DNA from: CAWIJK01 sp963836375
GTDB lineage: Bacteria > Actinomycetota > Acidimicrobiia > Acidimicrobiales > RAAP-2
Direction of reading: 5' to 3'
Assembly (NCBI GenBank): GCA_963836375.1
Contig: CAWIJK010000002.1
Span: 558,001-622,000, forward strand
DNA: 64,000 nt
Within the stretch, counting starts at the first letter, position 1, and each line of letters opens with the position of its first letter. Position numbers and translations under genes: made by a program. This document shows, piece by piece, positions 1 to 8,221 of the stretch. Under the pieces are notes generated by a model, which was not told the DNA's origin, searched no databases, and worked only from the letters and a program-made list of their open reading frames with translations.

Positions 1-231
1 CTGGCCCTGCGCCACCGGCTCGACCTGCCCCCGGCCAGCGCGTTGGCCCTCGTGTCGGGGCCCGGTGCCCCGCTCTACGCGGCGGGGCTGCGCGGCGTGG
101 AGGTGGCCGACCTGGGCGACGGCCGGCGGTTGGTGCGGGCGAGCGGGCACCGGGTCCTCTGCGACGCCCTCGCCGCGGTGCCCCGCCCGGCGGCCAGGCT
201 CAGGGTCGAGGTCGATCCGATCGGGGTCTGA
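1..231 (+). CDS. priA: Primosomal protein N' (PriA), C-terminal end, partial
   Basis: The reading frame is open from the left edge and ends with TGA at 229-231, giving about 76 residues. The tail finishes with LRVEVDPIGV, which resembles the closing strand of PriA helicases (usually ...VDVDP...). Its position directly upstream of def and fmt is the standard actinobacterial order. PriA acts in replication restart; the actinobacterial form is often helicase-defective. The helicase motifs lie outside the window, so the call rests on the tail and the gene order. No start is visible. Confidence 0.65.
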   Translation: MALRHRLDLPPASALALVSGPGAPLYAAGLRGVEVADLGDGRRLVRASGHRVLCDALAAVPRPAARLRVEVDPIGV

Positions 232-243
232 GCCCGCCGCCGG

Positions 244-249
244 TACGAT
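244..249 (+). promoter_or_regulatory. -10 box TACGAT of def (leaderless type)
   Basis: TACGAT is followed by six bases and then the GTG start of def at 256. Transcription would therefore begin at or next to the start codon. The same TANNNT plus 6-7 nt arrangement precedes at least ten other genes in the window. Inference from sequence only. Confidence 0.5.
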
Positions 250-255
250 GAGCCG

Positions 256-780
256 GTGACCACCTACGTCATCCGCCAGTACGGCGACCCCGTGCTCAGG
301 ACCCCGACCAAAGACGTCGAGGAGATCGACGGCGCACTGGCCCGGCTGGTCGACGACCTGATCGAGACCATGTACGACGCCCCCGGGACCGGGCTGGCGG
401 CCAACCAGGTCGGGGTGCAGCGCCGGGTCTTCGTCTACGACGTGGGGGAGGGACCGAGGGCGGTCATCAACCCGCGCATCGTCGAGTCGGGTGGCGAGTG
501 GGTCTACGAGGAGGGCTGCCTGTCGGTGCCCGGGCTCAGCTGGCCGATCGTCCGGCCCAACCGGGTGCACCTGGTTGGCCGCGACCTCGACGGCAACGAG
601 ATCTCGGTCGAGGCCGACGAGCTCGAGGGCCGGGTCTTCCAGCACGAGCTCGACCACCTCGACGGGGTGCTGCTGGTCGAGCGGCTGGACGAGGACCAGC
701 GCAAGGAGGCGCTGCGCATCCTGCGCTCGCGGGCCCTGCGGCTCCCCGCCGTCGACCCCGACGGCCTGTCGCGCCTCTAG
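256..780 (+). CDS. def: Peptide deformylase
   Basis: Removes the N-formyl group from the initiator methionine of nascent proteins in the cytoplasm. All three deformylase motifs are present in the 174 aa protein: GTGLAANQVG (GxGLAAxQ, about residues 45-54), EGCLS (about 86-90, metal-binding Cys) and HELDH (about 131-135, HExxH metal site). The length is normal. The start is GTG at 256, six bases after a TACGAT -10 box, so the mRNA may be leaderless. fmt follows after 20 bases, giving the usual def-fmt pair of formyl-methionine metabolism. Confidence 0.95.
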   Translation: MTTYVIRQYGDPVLRTPTKDVEEIDGALARLVDDLIETMYDAPGTGLAANQVGVQRRVFVYDVGEGPRAVINPRIVESGGEWVYEEGCLSVPGLSWPIVRPNRVHLVGRDLDGNEISVEADELEGRVFQHELDHLDGVLLVERLDEDQRKEALRILRSRALRLPAVDPDGLSRL

Positions 781-800
781 TCCGACCGACGCCAGCACCC

Positions 801-1673
801 GTGGCCCGGCTCGCCTACCTCGGCACCCCCGCGCTCGCCGTCCCCCCGCTGCGGGCCCTGGTGGCCGCCGGCCACGAGATGGTGGCGGTGGTCACCCGGC
901 CCGACCGGCGCCGGGGCCGGGGTCCGGCGACCTCGCCCAGCCCGGTCAAGGCCGCCGCCGCCGCCCTCGGCCTGCCGGTCACTGACCGTCTGGGGGACCT
1001 GGCCGGCTCGGGGGCCGAGCTCGGGGTGGTCGTGGCCTACGGCCGGATCATCCCGGCCGACGTCCTGGCCACCCTGCCCATGGTCAACCTCCACTTCTCG
1101 TTGCTGCCCCGCTGGCGGGGCGCCGCCCCGGTCGAGCGGGCGATCCTGGCCGGTGACCCGGTGACCGGGGTCTGCGTGATGGCGGTGGACGAGGGCCTCG
1201 ACACCGGCGCCCTCTACGCCCGGCGCGAGCTGCCGGTCGGCGACGAGTCGCTCGAAGAGCTCCGGGGCCGCCTGGTCGCCGTCGGCACCACCATGCTGGT
1301 CGACCTGCTGGCCGGCGGCGTCGGCGCCCTGCCGGTGCCGGTGCCCCAGTCGGGCGAGCCGACCTACGCCGAGAAGCTGGGGCCGGCCGACCTCGAGCTC
1401 GACTGGGGGCGTCCGGCCGTCGAACTGGCCCGGGTGGTCCGGCTGGGCCGGGCCCACACGAGGTTCCGGGGGCGCCGCCTCGGGGTGCTCGAGGCCCGGG
1501 TGCTCGACGGGGAGGGGAGCGGGTCCGCGCCGGGGACCCTGGTCGACGGCGGGGTCTCGACGGGTGGGGGGCGACTCGAGCTGGTGCGGGTCCAGCCCGA
1601 GGGTGGCCGCCCCATGGACGCCGCCGACTGGTGGCGCGGCGCCCGGCCCGCCCCCGGTGAGCGCCTCGACTGA
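801..1673 (+). CDS. fmt: Methionyl-tRNA formyltransferase
   Basis: Transfers a formyl group from 10-formyl-THF to Met-tRNAi. From GTG 801 the protein is 290 aa, slightly short for Fmt (about 310). The N-terminal fold starts LAYLGTPALAVPPL, as in the family. NLHFSLLPRWRGAAPV holds the catalytic Asn-His pair and the SLLP loop, and DTGAL carries the catalytic Asp. The C-terminal OB domain covers about residues 200-290. The frame is open further upstream, but that part is the shadow of def. GTG 801 is chosen because it puts the GTP-type strand at the N-terminus. Confidence 0.93.
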   Translation: MARLAYLGTPALAVPPLRALVAAGHEMVAVVTRPDRRRGRGPATSPSPVKAAAAALGLPVTDRLGDLAGSGAELGVVVAYGRIIPADVLATLPMVNLHFSLLPRWRGAAPVERAILAGDPVTGVCVMAVDEGLDTGALYARRELPVGDESLEELRGRLVAVGTTMLVDLLAGGVGALPVPVPQSGEPTYAEKLGPADLELDWGRPAVELARVVRLGRAHTRFRGRRLGVLEARVLDGEGSGSAPGTLVDGGVSTGGGRLELVRVQPEGGRPMDAADWWRGARPAPGERLD

Positions 1674-1761
1674 GGGCGCCCGGGCGCCTGGTGCCGAGCG
1701 CTGACCCACGACCGAGCCCGCGGCGGGGCCGGCCGACAGGGCGGTCACGTCGGGCCAGACT

Positions 1762-2547
1762 GTGGAGATGCCCGAGGGATGGGACGGCGCGCTCTACGAC
1801 CGGTTCAAGGCCGAGCGGCGCCAGCCCTTCGACGACCTCTTGGCCCGCTGCCGACCGATCCCCGGCGGTCGCGCCGTCGACCTCGGTTGCGGCACCGGCG
1901 AGCTGACCGCCGAGCTCCACCGGGCCCTCGGCGCGGCCCGGACCACCGGGATCGACTCCTCGCCGGCCATGCTCGAGCGGGCCCGGAGCCTCGGGCGGCC
2001 CGGGCTCGACTTCTCCCTGGGCGACCTCGGGGCCTGGGACGGGCCCCCGGTCGACCTGGTGGTGGCCAACGCCTCGTTGCACTGGGTGTCCGACCACCCT
2101 TCCCTGTTGGCCCAGCTGCGCGGCGGCCTCGCCCCCGGCGGCCAACTGGCCTTCCAGGTGCCGGCCAACTTCGACCATCCGTCGCACACCCTCGCCCGCC
2201 GGGTGGCCGCCGAGCCCCCCTTCGCCCAGGCGCTCGGCGCCTCGGCGCCGGCGGACCGGGGCGACTCGGTGCTCTCCCCGACGGCCTACGCCGAGGTGCT
2301 CCACGCCCTCGGCGCCGTGGAGCAGTCCGTGGCCCTCAACGTCTACGGGCATCTGCTCGACTCGACCGACGAGGTCGTCCAGTGGGTGCTGGGCACCTTG
2401 TTGACCCCCTACCGTGCTGTGCTCGAACCCGGCGTGTTCGCGGCCTTCGTGGAGCGCTACCGCGAGGCCCTGGCCGACGAGGTGGGCGCCCGGCGCCCGT
2501 ACTTCTACGCCTTCCCACGCATCGTGTGCTGGGCCCGGTTCCCGTGA
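1762..2547 (+). CDS. Tam-like class I SAM methyltransferase
   Basis: A 261 aa Rossmann methyltransferase. Motif I is VDLGCGTGELT (about residues 39-49), followed by GIDSSPAML and the ANASLHWVSDH stretch, which matches the ANAxLQWVPDH region of trans-aconitate 2-methyltransferases. The C-terminus (VVQWVLGT and a final FPRIVCWARF) also follows Tam. Likely substrate: trans-aconitate or a related small acid; this is inferred. GTG 1762 and ATG 1768 are both possible starts. It occupies the place where rsmB (fmu) usually lies between fmt and rpe in actinobacteria. Confidence 0.75.
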   Translation: MEMPEGWDGALYDRFKAERRQPFDDLLARCRPIPGGRAVDLGCGTGELTAELHRALGAARTTGIDSSPAMLERARSLGRPGLDFSLGDLGAWDGPPVDLVVANASLHWVSDHPSLLAQLRGGLAPGGQLAFQVPANFDHPSHTLARRVAAEPPFAQALGASAPADRGDSVLSPTAYAEVLHALGAVEQSVALNVYGHLLDSTDEVVQWVLGTLLTPYRAVLEPGVFAAFVERYREALADEVGARRPYFYAFPRIVCWARFP

Positions 2548-2708
2548 CCCCGGGCCGGCCGGTCCAGCCGGCGTCGACCCCGTTGCGCGAGGCCTGGGAG
2601 GCCAACGCCGCCCAGTGGCTGTCATGGGCCGGCGCCCCCGGTCACGACAGCTACTGGCGCTTCTACCGCGAGTCCTTGACCCTGGGGGTGCCGGACGAGA
2701 GGTGGTGA
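2544..2708 (+). pseudogene. Truncated SAM-methyltransferase N-terminus (54 codons)
   Basis: A GTG at 2544 overlaps the stop of the preceding gene (GTGA) and opens a 54-codon frame ending TGA 2706-2708. Residues LREAWEANAAQWLSWA and GHDSYWRFYRES resemble the first 40 residues of another class I methyltransferase family, where they precede the SAM-binding motif. Here the frame stops before any glycine-rich motif. It looks like the stub of a second methyltransferase lost by deletion. Alternatively it may be a short translated peptide coupled to the gene upstream. No function can be assigned. Confidence 0.45.
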
Positions 2709-2773
2709 CCGGCGCCCCCACCGGTGGGCCGGTGTCATCGTGGGCCCGACGGGTCGGGCTCTAGGCTGGTCGG

Positions 2774-3475
2774 GTGGGTGCGCCACGACAGGTTGGCCAC
2801 GGTGTCGGACCCGGCGACGTCGGGGCGCTCAAGGTCGCCCCCTCGGTGCTGTCGGCCGACTTCGGCAACCTGGCCGAGGCAGTGGGGGAGGTGGCGCCGG
2901 TCGCCGACTGGCTGCACGTCGACGTCATGGACGGTCACTTCGTGCCCAATTTGACCATCGGGCCGCCCGTGGTCGAGTCCCTCCGCCGCCACTCGCCGCT
3001 GTGGTTCGACTGCCACCTCATGATGACCGACCCCGGTGCCTACCTCGAGGCGTTCGCCAAGGCCGGGGCCGACGGCTGCACGGTCCACGTCGAGATCGGC
3101 GGGACCGACGAGCTCGTCGACCAGATGCGCGGGCTCGGGCTCCGGGTCGGTCTGGCGGCGAACCCCGACACGCCCTTCGCCGCCCTCGAGCCCCACCTGG
3201 GCTCGGTCGACCTGGTGCTGTGCATGACCGTGTTCCCCGGCTTCGGGGGCCAGGCGTTCATGGCCGACGTCATGGGCAAGGTGGCGCAGCTCCGCCGGGC
3301 CATCGAGGAGCGCCACCTGGCGGTCGACCTCGAGGTTGACGGGGGGATCGACGTCCACACCGCCGGGGTGGCGGCGGCGGCCGGGGCCAACGTCCTGGTC
3401 GCCGGCTCGGCCGTCTTTGGCCACGACGCCCCCTGGGAGGCCGTCGAGCGGATCCGGACCGCGGCCACCGGCTGA
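2774..3475 (+). CDS. rpe: Ribulose-phosphate 3-epimerase
   Basis: Interconverts ribulose-5-P and xylulose-5-P in the pentose phosphate pathway. The 233 aa TIM barrel shows VAPSVLSADF at the first strand, HVDVMDGHFVPN (metal-binding His and Asp), HLMM, MTVFPGFGGQAF (phosphate loop) and EVDGGI with the second catalytic Asp. The first 19 residues are an unconserved extension. GTG 2774 is the only reasonable start and lies six bases after TAGGCT (2762-2767), again a leaderless pattern. In actinobacteria rpe commonly precedes ribD, as here; ribulose-5-P is also the precursor used by RibBA. Confidence 0.93.
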   Translation: MGAPRQVGHGVGPGDVGALKVAPSVLSADFGNLAEAVGEVAPVADWLHVDVMDGHFVPNLTIGPPVVESLRRHSPLWFDCHLMMTDPGAYLEAFAKAGADGCTVHVEIGGTDELVDQMRGLGLRVGLAANPDTPFAALEPHLGSVDLVLCMTVFPGFGGQAFMADVMGKVAQLRRAIEERHLAVDLEVDGGIDVHTAGVAAAAGANVLVAGSAVFGHDAPWEAVERIRTAATG

Positions 3476-3544
3476 GATCGCCCCGGCCAGCGCGGACCCG
3501 GACGCGGCGACCGACGCCCCGGTGCCCCGTGGCGCGCCCCGCCG

Positions 3545-3573
3545 TCGACAAAAACTGAAACCTGTTCTAGTAT
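3545..3573 (+). promoter_or_regulatory. Promoter of the rib operon with an overlapping palindrome
   Basis: TCGACA (3545-3550) and TAGTAT (3568-3573) are spaced by 17 bases, a good sigma-70-type promoter in a locally AT-rich patch. Bases 3556-3569 read TGAAACCTGTTCTA. This fits the pattern TnnAACnnGTTnnA known for the TetR-family regulator KstR and its relatives. The palindrome lies in the spacer and touches the -10, so a repressor bound here would block transcription. No FMN riboswitch is seen upstream. Confidence 0.6.
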
Positions 3574-3592
3574 GGGATCAGGAGGTTGGACG

Positions 3593-4573
3593 GTGGTCGA
3601 CGAGGAGCACATGGCGCGTGCGGCGGCCCTGGCCGCCTCGGTCCACGGCTCAACGGCCCCCAACCCGTGGGTCGGTTGCGTCGTGGTGAGCACCGACGGC
3701 GCCACCTACGAGGGGGCCACGGCGCCCCCTGGCGGGGCCCATGCCGAGGTGGCGGCCCTCGGGGCCGCCGGCGGAGCGTCGCGCGGCGCCACCCTCTACA
3801 CCACCCTCGAGCCCTGTGCCCACCACGGGCGGACCCCCCCGTGCACCGAGGCCATCGTCGCCGCCGGGGTGGCCCGGGTTGTCGTGGCCGTGCCCGATCC
3901 GGACCCCCAGGTCTCGGGCCGGGGCATCGCGGCGCTGCGCCGGGCCGGCGTCGCCGTCGAGGTCGGCGTCGCCGCCGACCAGGTGAGCGAACTGCTCGCC
4001 CCGTACCTGAAGCATCGCCGCACCGGGCGCCCCTGGGTGGTGCTGAAGCTGGCCGCCACCCTCGACGGGCGCACGGCCGCGCCCGATGGGACCAGCCGTT
4101 GGATCACCGGGGCGGCGGCCCGGGCCGACGTGCACCGTCTTCGGGCCCGGTCCGACGCGGTGGCCGTTGGGGCGGGCACGGTGCGGGCCGACGACCCCGA
4201 GCTGACCGTGCGCGGCACCGGGGCCCCCGACCGCCAGCCGCTGCGGGTGGTGCTCGGCCGGGCCCCCGAGGGGGCCCGCATCCGCCCGGCCCTCGAGCTG
4301 TCGGGCGAGCTCGGCGACGTCCTCGACGACCTCGGCCGCCGGGGGGTGCTTCAGCTGCTGGTCGAAGGGGGCGCCACGGTGGCCCACGACCTGCACGCGG
4401 CCGGCCTGGTCGACCGCTACGTCGTCTACGTGGCCCCGGCCCTGATGGGCGGGGACGACGGGCGCCCGATGTTCGCCGGGCCCGGCGCCGCCTCCCTCGA
4501 CCAGATGTGGCGGGGGCGGCTGGTCTCGGTTGAGCGTCTCGGCGACGACCTGCGGGTGGAGGTGGCGGCCTGA
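3593..4573 (+). CDS. ribD: Bifunctional riboflavin deaminase/reductase RibD
   Basis: Carries out deamination and side-chain reduction of the GTP cyclohydrolase II product. The N-terminal deaminase has HAEVAAL and EPCAHHGRTPPC, the zinc-binding H-C-C set. The C-terminal reductase (from about residue 140) has VLKLAATLDGR, SRWITG and LVEGGATV. The start chosen is GTG 3593, because AGGAGG (3580-3585) sits seven bases before it. The ATG at 3572 lies inside the -10 box. The stop overlaps the ribBA start. No ribE (riboflavin synthase) lies between ribD and ribBA, where many actinobacteria have it. Confidence 0.93.
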   Translation: MVDEEHMARAAALAASVHGSTAPNPWVGCVVVSTDGATYEGATAPPGGAHAEVAALGAAGGASRGATLYTTLEPCAHHGRTPPCTEAIVAAGVARVVVAVPDPDPQVSGRGIAALRRAGVAVEVGVAADQVSELLAPYLKHRRTGRPWVVLKLAATLDGRTAAPDGTSRWITGAAARADVHRLRARSDAVAVGAGTVRADDPELTVRGTGAPDRQPLRVVLGRAPEGARIRPALELSGELGDVLDDLGRRGVLQLLVEGGATVAHDLHAAGLVDRYVVYVAPALMGGDDGRPMFAGPGAASLDQMWRGRLVSVERLGDDLRVEVAA

Positions 4574-5793
4574 TGGGCTTTTCCACCGTGAAGGAGGCCA
4601 TCGACGCCGTCGGGCGGGGGGGCATGGCGGTGGTGGTCGACGACGAGGACCGCGAGAACGAGGGCGACCTGGTGATGGCGGCCGAGGCGGCCACCCCCGA
4701 GAACATCGCCTTCTTCTTGGCCCACACCTCGGGCGTGATCTGCGTGCCCCTGCTGCCCGAGCGCGCCGACCAGCTCGAGCTGCCCCTCATGGTCTCGGCC
4801 AACACCGAGGCCCAGCGGACGGCGTTCACCGTGAGCGTCGACTTCCGGCACGGCACGACCACCGGCATCTCGGCCGCCGACCGCTCGGCCACCATCGCTG
4901 CCCTCATCGACCCGGCCACCCGGGCGACCGACCTCAACCGGCCCGGGCACATCTTCCCCCTGCGCTACCGCCGGGGCGGGGTGCTGAAGCGGGCCGGCCA
5001 CACCGAGGCCACGGTCGACCTGGCCCGGGCCGCCGGGATGGCGCCGGCCGGCGTGCTGTGCGAGGTGGTCACCGAGGACAAGTCGGGGATGGCCCGGTTG
5101 CCCGAGCTCGAGCGCTTCGCCAAGAAGCACGATCTCCCGCTCATCACCATCGCCGATCTGATCCGCTACCGGCGCCAGCACGAGAAGCTGGTCCGCCGGA
5201 TCTCAGAAGCCCGGATCCCGACCGGCGACGGCGAGTTCACGGCCTACGTCTACGAGTCGGTGCTCGACGAAGAGCAGCACCTGGCCCTGGTGATGGGCGA
5301 GGTGGCCGGGCGCGAGGATGTGCTGGTGCGGGTCCACTCCGAATGCCTCACCGGCGACGTGTTCGGCTCGCTGCGCTGTGACTGCGGACCCCAGCTGCGC
5401 AAGTCCATGGACCTGATCGAGGCCGAGGGCTGCGGGGTGCTCGTGTACCTGCGGGGCCACGAGGGCCGGGGCATCGGGCTCGGCCACAAGATCCGCGCCT
5501 ACCAGCTCCAAGAGGGCGGCCACGACACCGTCGACGCCAATCTCGAGCTGGGCCTCCCCGTCGACAGCCGCGAGTACGGGATCGGGGCCCAGATGCTCGT
5601 CGATCTCGGGGTGACGACCATGCGCCTCATGACCAACAACCCGCTCAAGTACGGCGGCCTGGAGGGCTTTGGCCTCGACATCACCGAGCGGGTGCCCCTC
5701 GAGCCGTCCCCCAACCCCGAGAACATCGGGTACCTGCGGACCAAGCGCGAGCGGATGGGGCACCTCCTCCAGGGCCTCGACGACGTACGCTGA
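4573..5793 (+). CDS. ribBA: Bifunctional DHBP synthase / GTP cyclohydrolase II
   Basis: Makes both precursors of lumazine: 3,4-dihydroxy-2-butanone-4-P from ribulose-5-P, and the pyrimidine from GTP. The protein is 406 aa. The RibB half (about 1-200) shows DDEDRENEGDL (Mg and substrate acid cluster), RHGTTTGIS and GHTEATVDLAR. The RibA half has VRVHSECLTGDVFGSLRCDCG, holding the three zinc Cys, and YLRGHEGRGIGL. ATG 4573 overlaps the ribD stop (TGATG), so translation is probably coupled. Confidence 0.95.
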   Translation: MGFSTVKEAIDAVGRGGMAVVVDDEDRENEGDLVMAAEAATPENIAFFLAHTSGVICVPLLPERADQLELPLMVSANTEAQRTAFTVSVDFRHGTTTGISAADRSATIAALIDPATRATDLNRPGHIFPLRYRRGGVLKRAGHTEATVDLARAAGMAPAGVLCEVVTEDKSGMARLPELERFAKKHDLPLITIADLIRYRRQHEKLVRRISEARIPTGDGEFTAYVYESVLDEEQHLALVMGEVAGREDVLVRVHSECLTGDVFGSLRCDCGPQLRKSMDLIEAEGCGVLVYLRGHEGRGIGLGHKIRAYQLQEGGHDTVDANLELGLPVDSREYGIGAQMLVDLGVTTMRLMTNNPLKYGGLEGFGLDITERVPLEPSPNPENIGYLRTKRERMGHLLQGLDDVR

Positions 5794-5799
5794 GCCGCG

Positions 5800-6336
5800 G
5801 TGGCGTCCTCCGACGAGACGAAGCTCCCTCCCGGCGCGCTCGAGGGACTGGCCGAAAGGGTCGGGACCAGCCTCCAGGGCGACCGCAACGGGAGGGGCCT
5901 GCGGATCGGGCTGGCCTGCGGATTGTTTAACGGGGGCGTCAGCTGGCGGCTGGCGGAGGGGGCGCTCGAGGGCCTGGGCGAGGCCGGGGTCGACCGGGCC
6001 GACACCTCGCTGGCCTGGGTGCCCGGGGCGTTCGAGCTGCCGCTCGTGGCCCAGGGCTTCGCCCGATCGGGCGCCGTCGACGCGGTGGTCTGCCTGGGCG
6101 CGGTCATCCGGGGGGAGACCGGCCACTACGACGTGGTGGCCGGCGAATGCGCCCGGGGGATCCAACGGGTCCAGCTCGACACCGGGGTCCCGGTCGTCTT
6201 CGGGGTGCTCACCACCGACACCGTCGAGCAGGCCCTGGCCCGTTCGGCCCCCGGTGAGGCCAACAAGGGCCGGGAGGCGGCGCTGACCGCCGTCGAGATG
6301 GTCCGCCTGCTCCGCTCTGCGCCCTTCGGTCACTGA
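5800..6336 (+). CDS. ribH: 6,7-dimethyl-8-ribityllumazine synthase
   Basis: Condenses the RibB and RibD products to lumazine and forms hollow capsids in many bacteria. The 178 aa protein has WVPGAFELPL, GAVIRGETGHYDVV (catalytic His and phosphate-binding residues) and FGVLTTDTVEQA. Its first 30 residues are a family-variable extension. The N-terminal strand reads LACGLFNGG rather than the more common VARFN. GTG 5800 starts seven bases after the ribBA stop. It closes the rib operon. Confidence 0.93.
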   Translation: MASSDETKLPPGALEGLAERVGTSLQGDRNGRGLRIGLACGLFNGGVSWRLAEGALEGLGEAGVDRADTSLAWVPGAFELPLVAQGFARSGAVDAVVCLGAVIRGETGHYDVVAGECARGIQRVQLDTGVPVVFGVLTTDTVEQALARSAPGEANKGREAALTAVEMVRLLRSAPFGH

Positions 6337-6354
6337 GCGGGGTCCCCGACCTCG

Positions 6355-6360
6355 TACAAT
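6355..6360 (+). promoter_or_regulatory. -10 box TACAAT of hisG (leaderless type)
   Basis: TACAAT is followed by six bases and then ATG 6367. No Shine-Dalgarno sequence fits between them, so a leaderless transcript is likely. Confidence 0.5.
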
Positions 6361-6366
6361 CAGGCG

Positions 6367-7245
6367 ATGCTCCGCCTGGTGCTGCCCAAGGGATCCCTCG
6401 AGCGCGCCACTCTCGAGCTGTTCGGTGCGGCCGATCTGGCGGTGTCGCGCTCGTCTGACGTCGACTACCGGGCCCGCATCGACGATCCCCGGGTCGACGA
6501 GGTGCGGATCCTGCGCCCCCAGGAGATCCCCGACTACGTGGCCAGCGGCCTGTTCGACCTCGGCATCACCGGGCGAGACTGGGTGGAAGAACGCGGGGCC
6601 GACGTCGTGTCCCTGGGCGAGCTGCGCTACTCGAAGGCCACCACCGACCCGATCCGGGTCGTCCTGGCCGTGGCCGACGACTCGCCCTTCAAGACCCTGG
6701 CCGACCTCCGGGGGCAGGGGGTGCGGGTCGCCACCGAGTACCCCGAGCTGACCCGGCGGGCCCTGGCCGACCACGGGGTGGAGGCGGAGATCTCCATCTC
6801 CTACGGCGCCACCGAGGCCAAGATCCCCGACATCGCCGACTGCGTGGTGGAGATCACCGAGACCGGCCGGGCCCTCCGGGCCGCCGGGCTGCGGATCGTC
6901 GACACCTTGCTCCTGTCCTACACCGAGCTGATCGCCAACCCGGCGGCGGCGGCCGACCCGCCCAAGCGTCACGCCATGGACCAGTTGCTGATCCTGCTCC
7001 AGGGCGCCCTCGAGGCCCGACAGAACGTGCTGGTCAAGCTGAACGTGGCCGCCGAGAGCCTCCACGCGGTGATCGGGGTCCTCCCGTCGCTGCGGGCCCC
7101 GACGGTCTCGGAGCTCTCCGGGGGCGGGGGGTACGCGCTCGAGACCGTCGTGCCCAAGTCCAAGATCAACACCCTGATCCCCGCCCTCAAGGACCAGGGT
7201 GCCACCGACATCATCGAACTGGCACTCTCCAAGATCGTCCACTGA
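6367..7245 (+). CDS. hisG: ATP phosphoribosyltransferase, long form
   Basis: First and feedback-controlled step of histidine synthesis: ATP plus PRPP gives PR-ATP. At 292 aa it is the long, HisZ-independent form. The two catalytic domains contain LRLVLPKGSL, LFDLGITGRDW and the PRPP loop region near ISYGATEAKIP and IVEITETG-like CVVEITETG. The C-terminal ACT-like regulatory domain (about 215-292) includes APTVSEL and GATDIIEL. No hisE or other his gene adjoins it, so it stands apart from the rest of the pathway in this window. The next gene follows one base after its stop. Confidence 0.94.
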   Translation: MLRLVLPKGSLERATLELFGAADLAVSRSSDVDYRARIDDPRVDEVRILRPQEIPDYVASGLFDLGITGRDWVEERGADVVSLGELRYSKATTDPIRVVLAVADDSPFKTLADLRGQGVRVATEYPELTRRALADHGVEAEISISYGATEAKIPDIADCVVEITETGRALRAAGLRIVDTLLLSYTELIANPAAAADPPKRHAMDQLLILLQGALEARQNVLVKLNVAAESLHAVIGVLPSLRAPTVSELSGGGGYALETVVPKSKINTLIPALKDQGATDIIELALSKIVH

Positions 7246-7246
7246 G

Positions 7247-7612
7247 ATGCGGCGACCGCAGCGCGGGGTGGTGGTCAGCTTCGATGAGGAGCGGGGCCTG
7301 GGGTCGGTGCGCGACGAGCTCGGGCGGGAGCTCCCGTTCCACTGCACGGCCATCGCCGACGGGACCCGGCGCATCGATCCGGGGACCGAGGTGAGCTTCC
7401 TCAGCGCGCCCGGTCACCTCGGCCGGATGGAGGCGAGGGGGCTGGTGGCCCTGGTCGTCGGGTCCGGGCCCGCCGCCCCGGCCGAACCGCCCGAGCAGGG
7501 CGCGCCCGGGGGCACGGTCGAGCGCAACGACGACACCCTCACCGTCTTCATGGGGTCCACCGAGCCCGATGGTGACCAGGGCGGAGGAGGGGCCGGCTCC
7601 CCCCCGGGATGA
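7247..7612 (+). CDS. Cold-shock-domain-like protein
   Basis: 121 aa. The first 65 residues form a degenerate OB/cold-shock fold: GVVVSFDEERGLGSV at the start and LPFHCTAIADGTRRI where RNP1/RNP2-type strands occur, then VSFLSAPGHLGRMEA. Nucleic-acid binding is likely but unproven. The last 45 residues are low-complexity Pro/Gly/Asp-rich and lack homology I recognise. It begins immediately after hisG and probably shares its transcript. It is convergent with the next gene, three bases away. Confidence 0.7.
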   Translation: MRRPQRGVVVSFDEERGLGSVRDELGRELPFHCTAIADGTRRIDPGTEVSFLSAPGHLGRMEARGLVALVVGSGPAAPAEPPEQGAPGGTVERNDDTLTVFMGSTEPDGDQGGGGAGSPPG

Positions 7613-7614
7613 GC

Positions 7615-8055
7615 TCAGCCGGTCGCCCCGGCCGAGCCGTTCCCGGCGCCCTCTGTCCCGGGCGCCGCGGCAGCGGCCTTTTGTGCCGCGTCGAGCTGCA
7701 CGTAGGCCAGCCGGACCTGGGCCAGGGCCTCTTGGAGGGGCCCCTGGGCCTCGCCCAGGCGCGAGCCCAGGCCGTCGACCAGGCAGGCCAGGGCGTCGAT
7801 GGCCAGCTGGGCCTGGGCGAACAGCGGTGGCTCCTGGGACAGGTAGACCGCGGCCAGCTCGAACATGCCGTAACAGTGGTTGGCCACCACCACCTCGGCG
7901 GGGGCCTCGGCCAGCTGGCGCCGCAACTCGTCCATCTGCAGCTCGGCCTCGGGACCGGGGGCACCGCCCCCCGGCGGAGGAGGGCCGCCCGCCGGGGGCG
8001 GCGCGGGGGCCGGCTGGTCGATCGGGTGCTCGCCCGACGGTGTCCACAAGCTCAT
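7615..8055 (-). CDS. DUF1844 family protein
   Basis: 146 aa. The N-terminal 35 residues are Pro/Gly-rich and look disordered. The central part (about 38-110) has VVVANHCYGMFELAAVYLSQ and AIDALACLVDGLGSRLG, which match DUF1844 proteins encoded next to infC in actinobacteria. Function is unknown. The C-terminus is Ala/Gly-rich. ATG 8055 lies six bases after TAGGCT (minus strand, 8067-8062), a leaderless pattern. It is divergent from the infC operon. Confidence 0.75.
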   Translation of the reverse strand: MSLWTPSGEHPIDQPAPAPPPAGGPPPPGGGAPGPEAELQMDELRRQLAEAPAEVVVANHCYGMFELAAVYLSQEPPLFAQAQLAIDALACLVDGLGSRLGEAQGPLQEALAQVRLAYVQLDAAQKAAAAAPGTEGAGNGSAGATG

Positions 8056-8221
8056 GCTGATAGCCTATGACCTTTGGGAAGCGGGGCCGCTCTGAAGGGC
8101 CGCCTCCACCCGGCCACCGATCGCAGGTGCGCCGGGTCGATGTGGCACCTACCCGGTCACGGGCGTGGCACCGCTCCTTGGGATGGTCGCGGAAGGACCG
8201 CCGGCCCGACCGAGAGGAGTG

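Noticed and set aside
5203..7374. 723-codon open frame on the minus strand
   Set aside because: It lies antisense to ribBA, ribH and hisG, all of which have clear motifs. Long antisense frames are expected at this GC content. The same applies to minus frames at 1084-2721, 7211-9559, 11480-13531 and 32340-33881.
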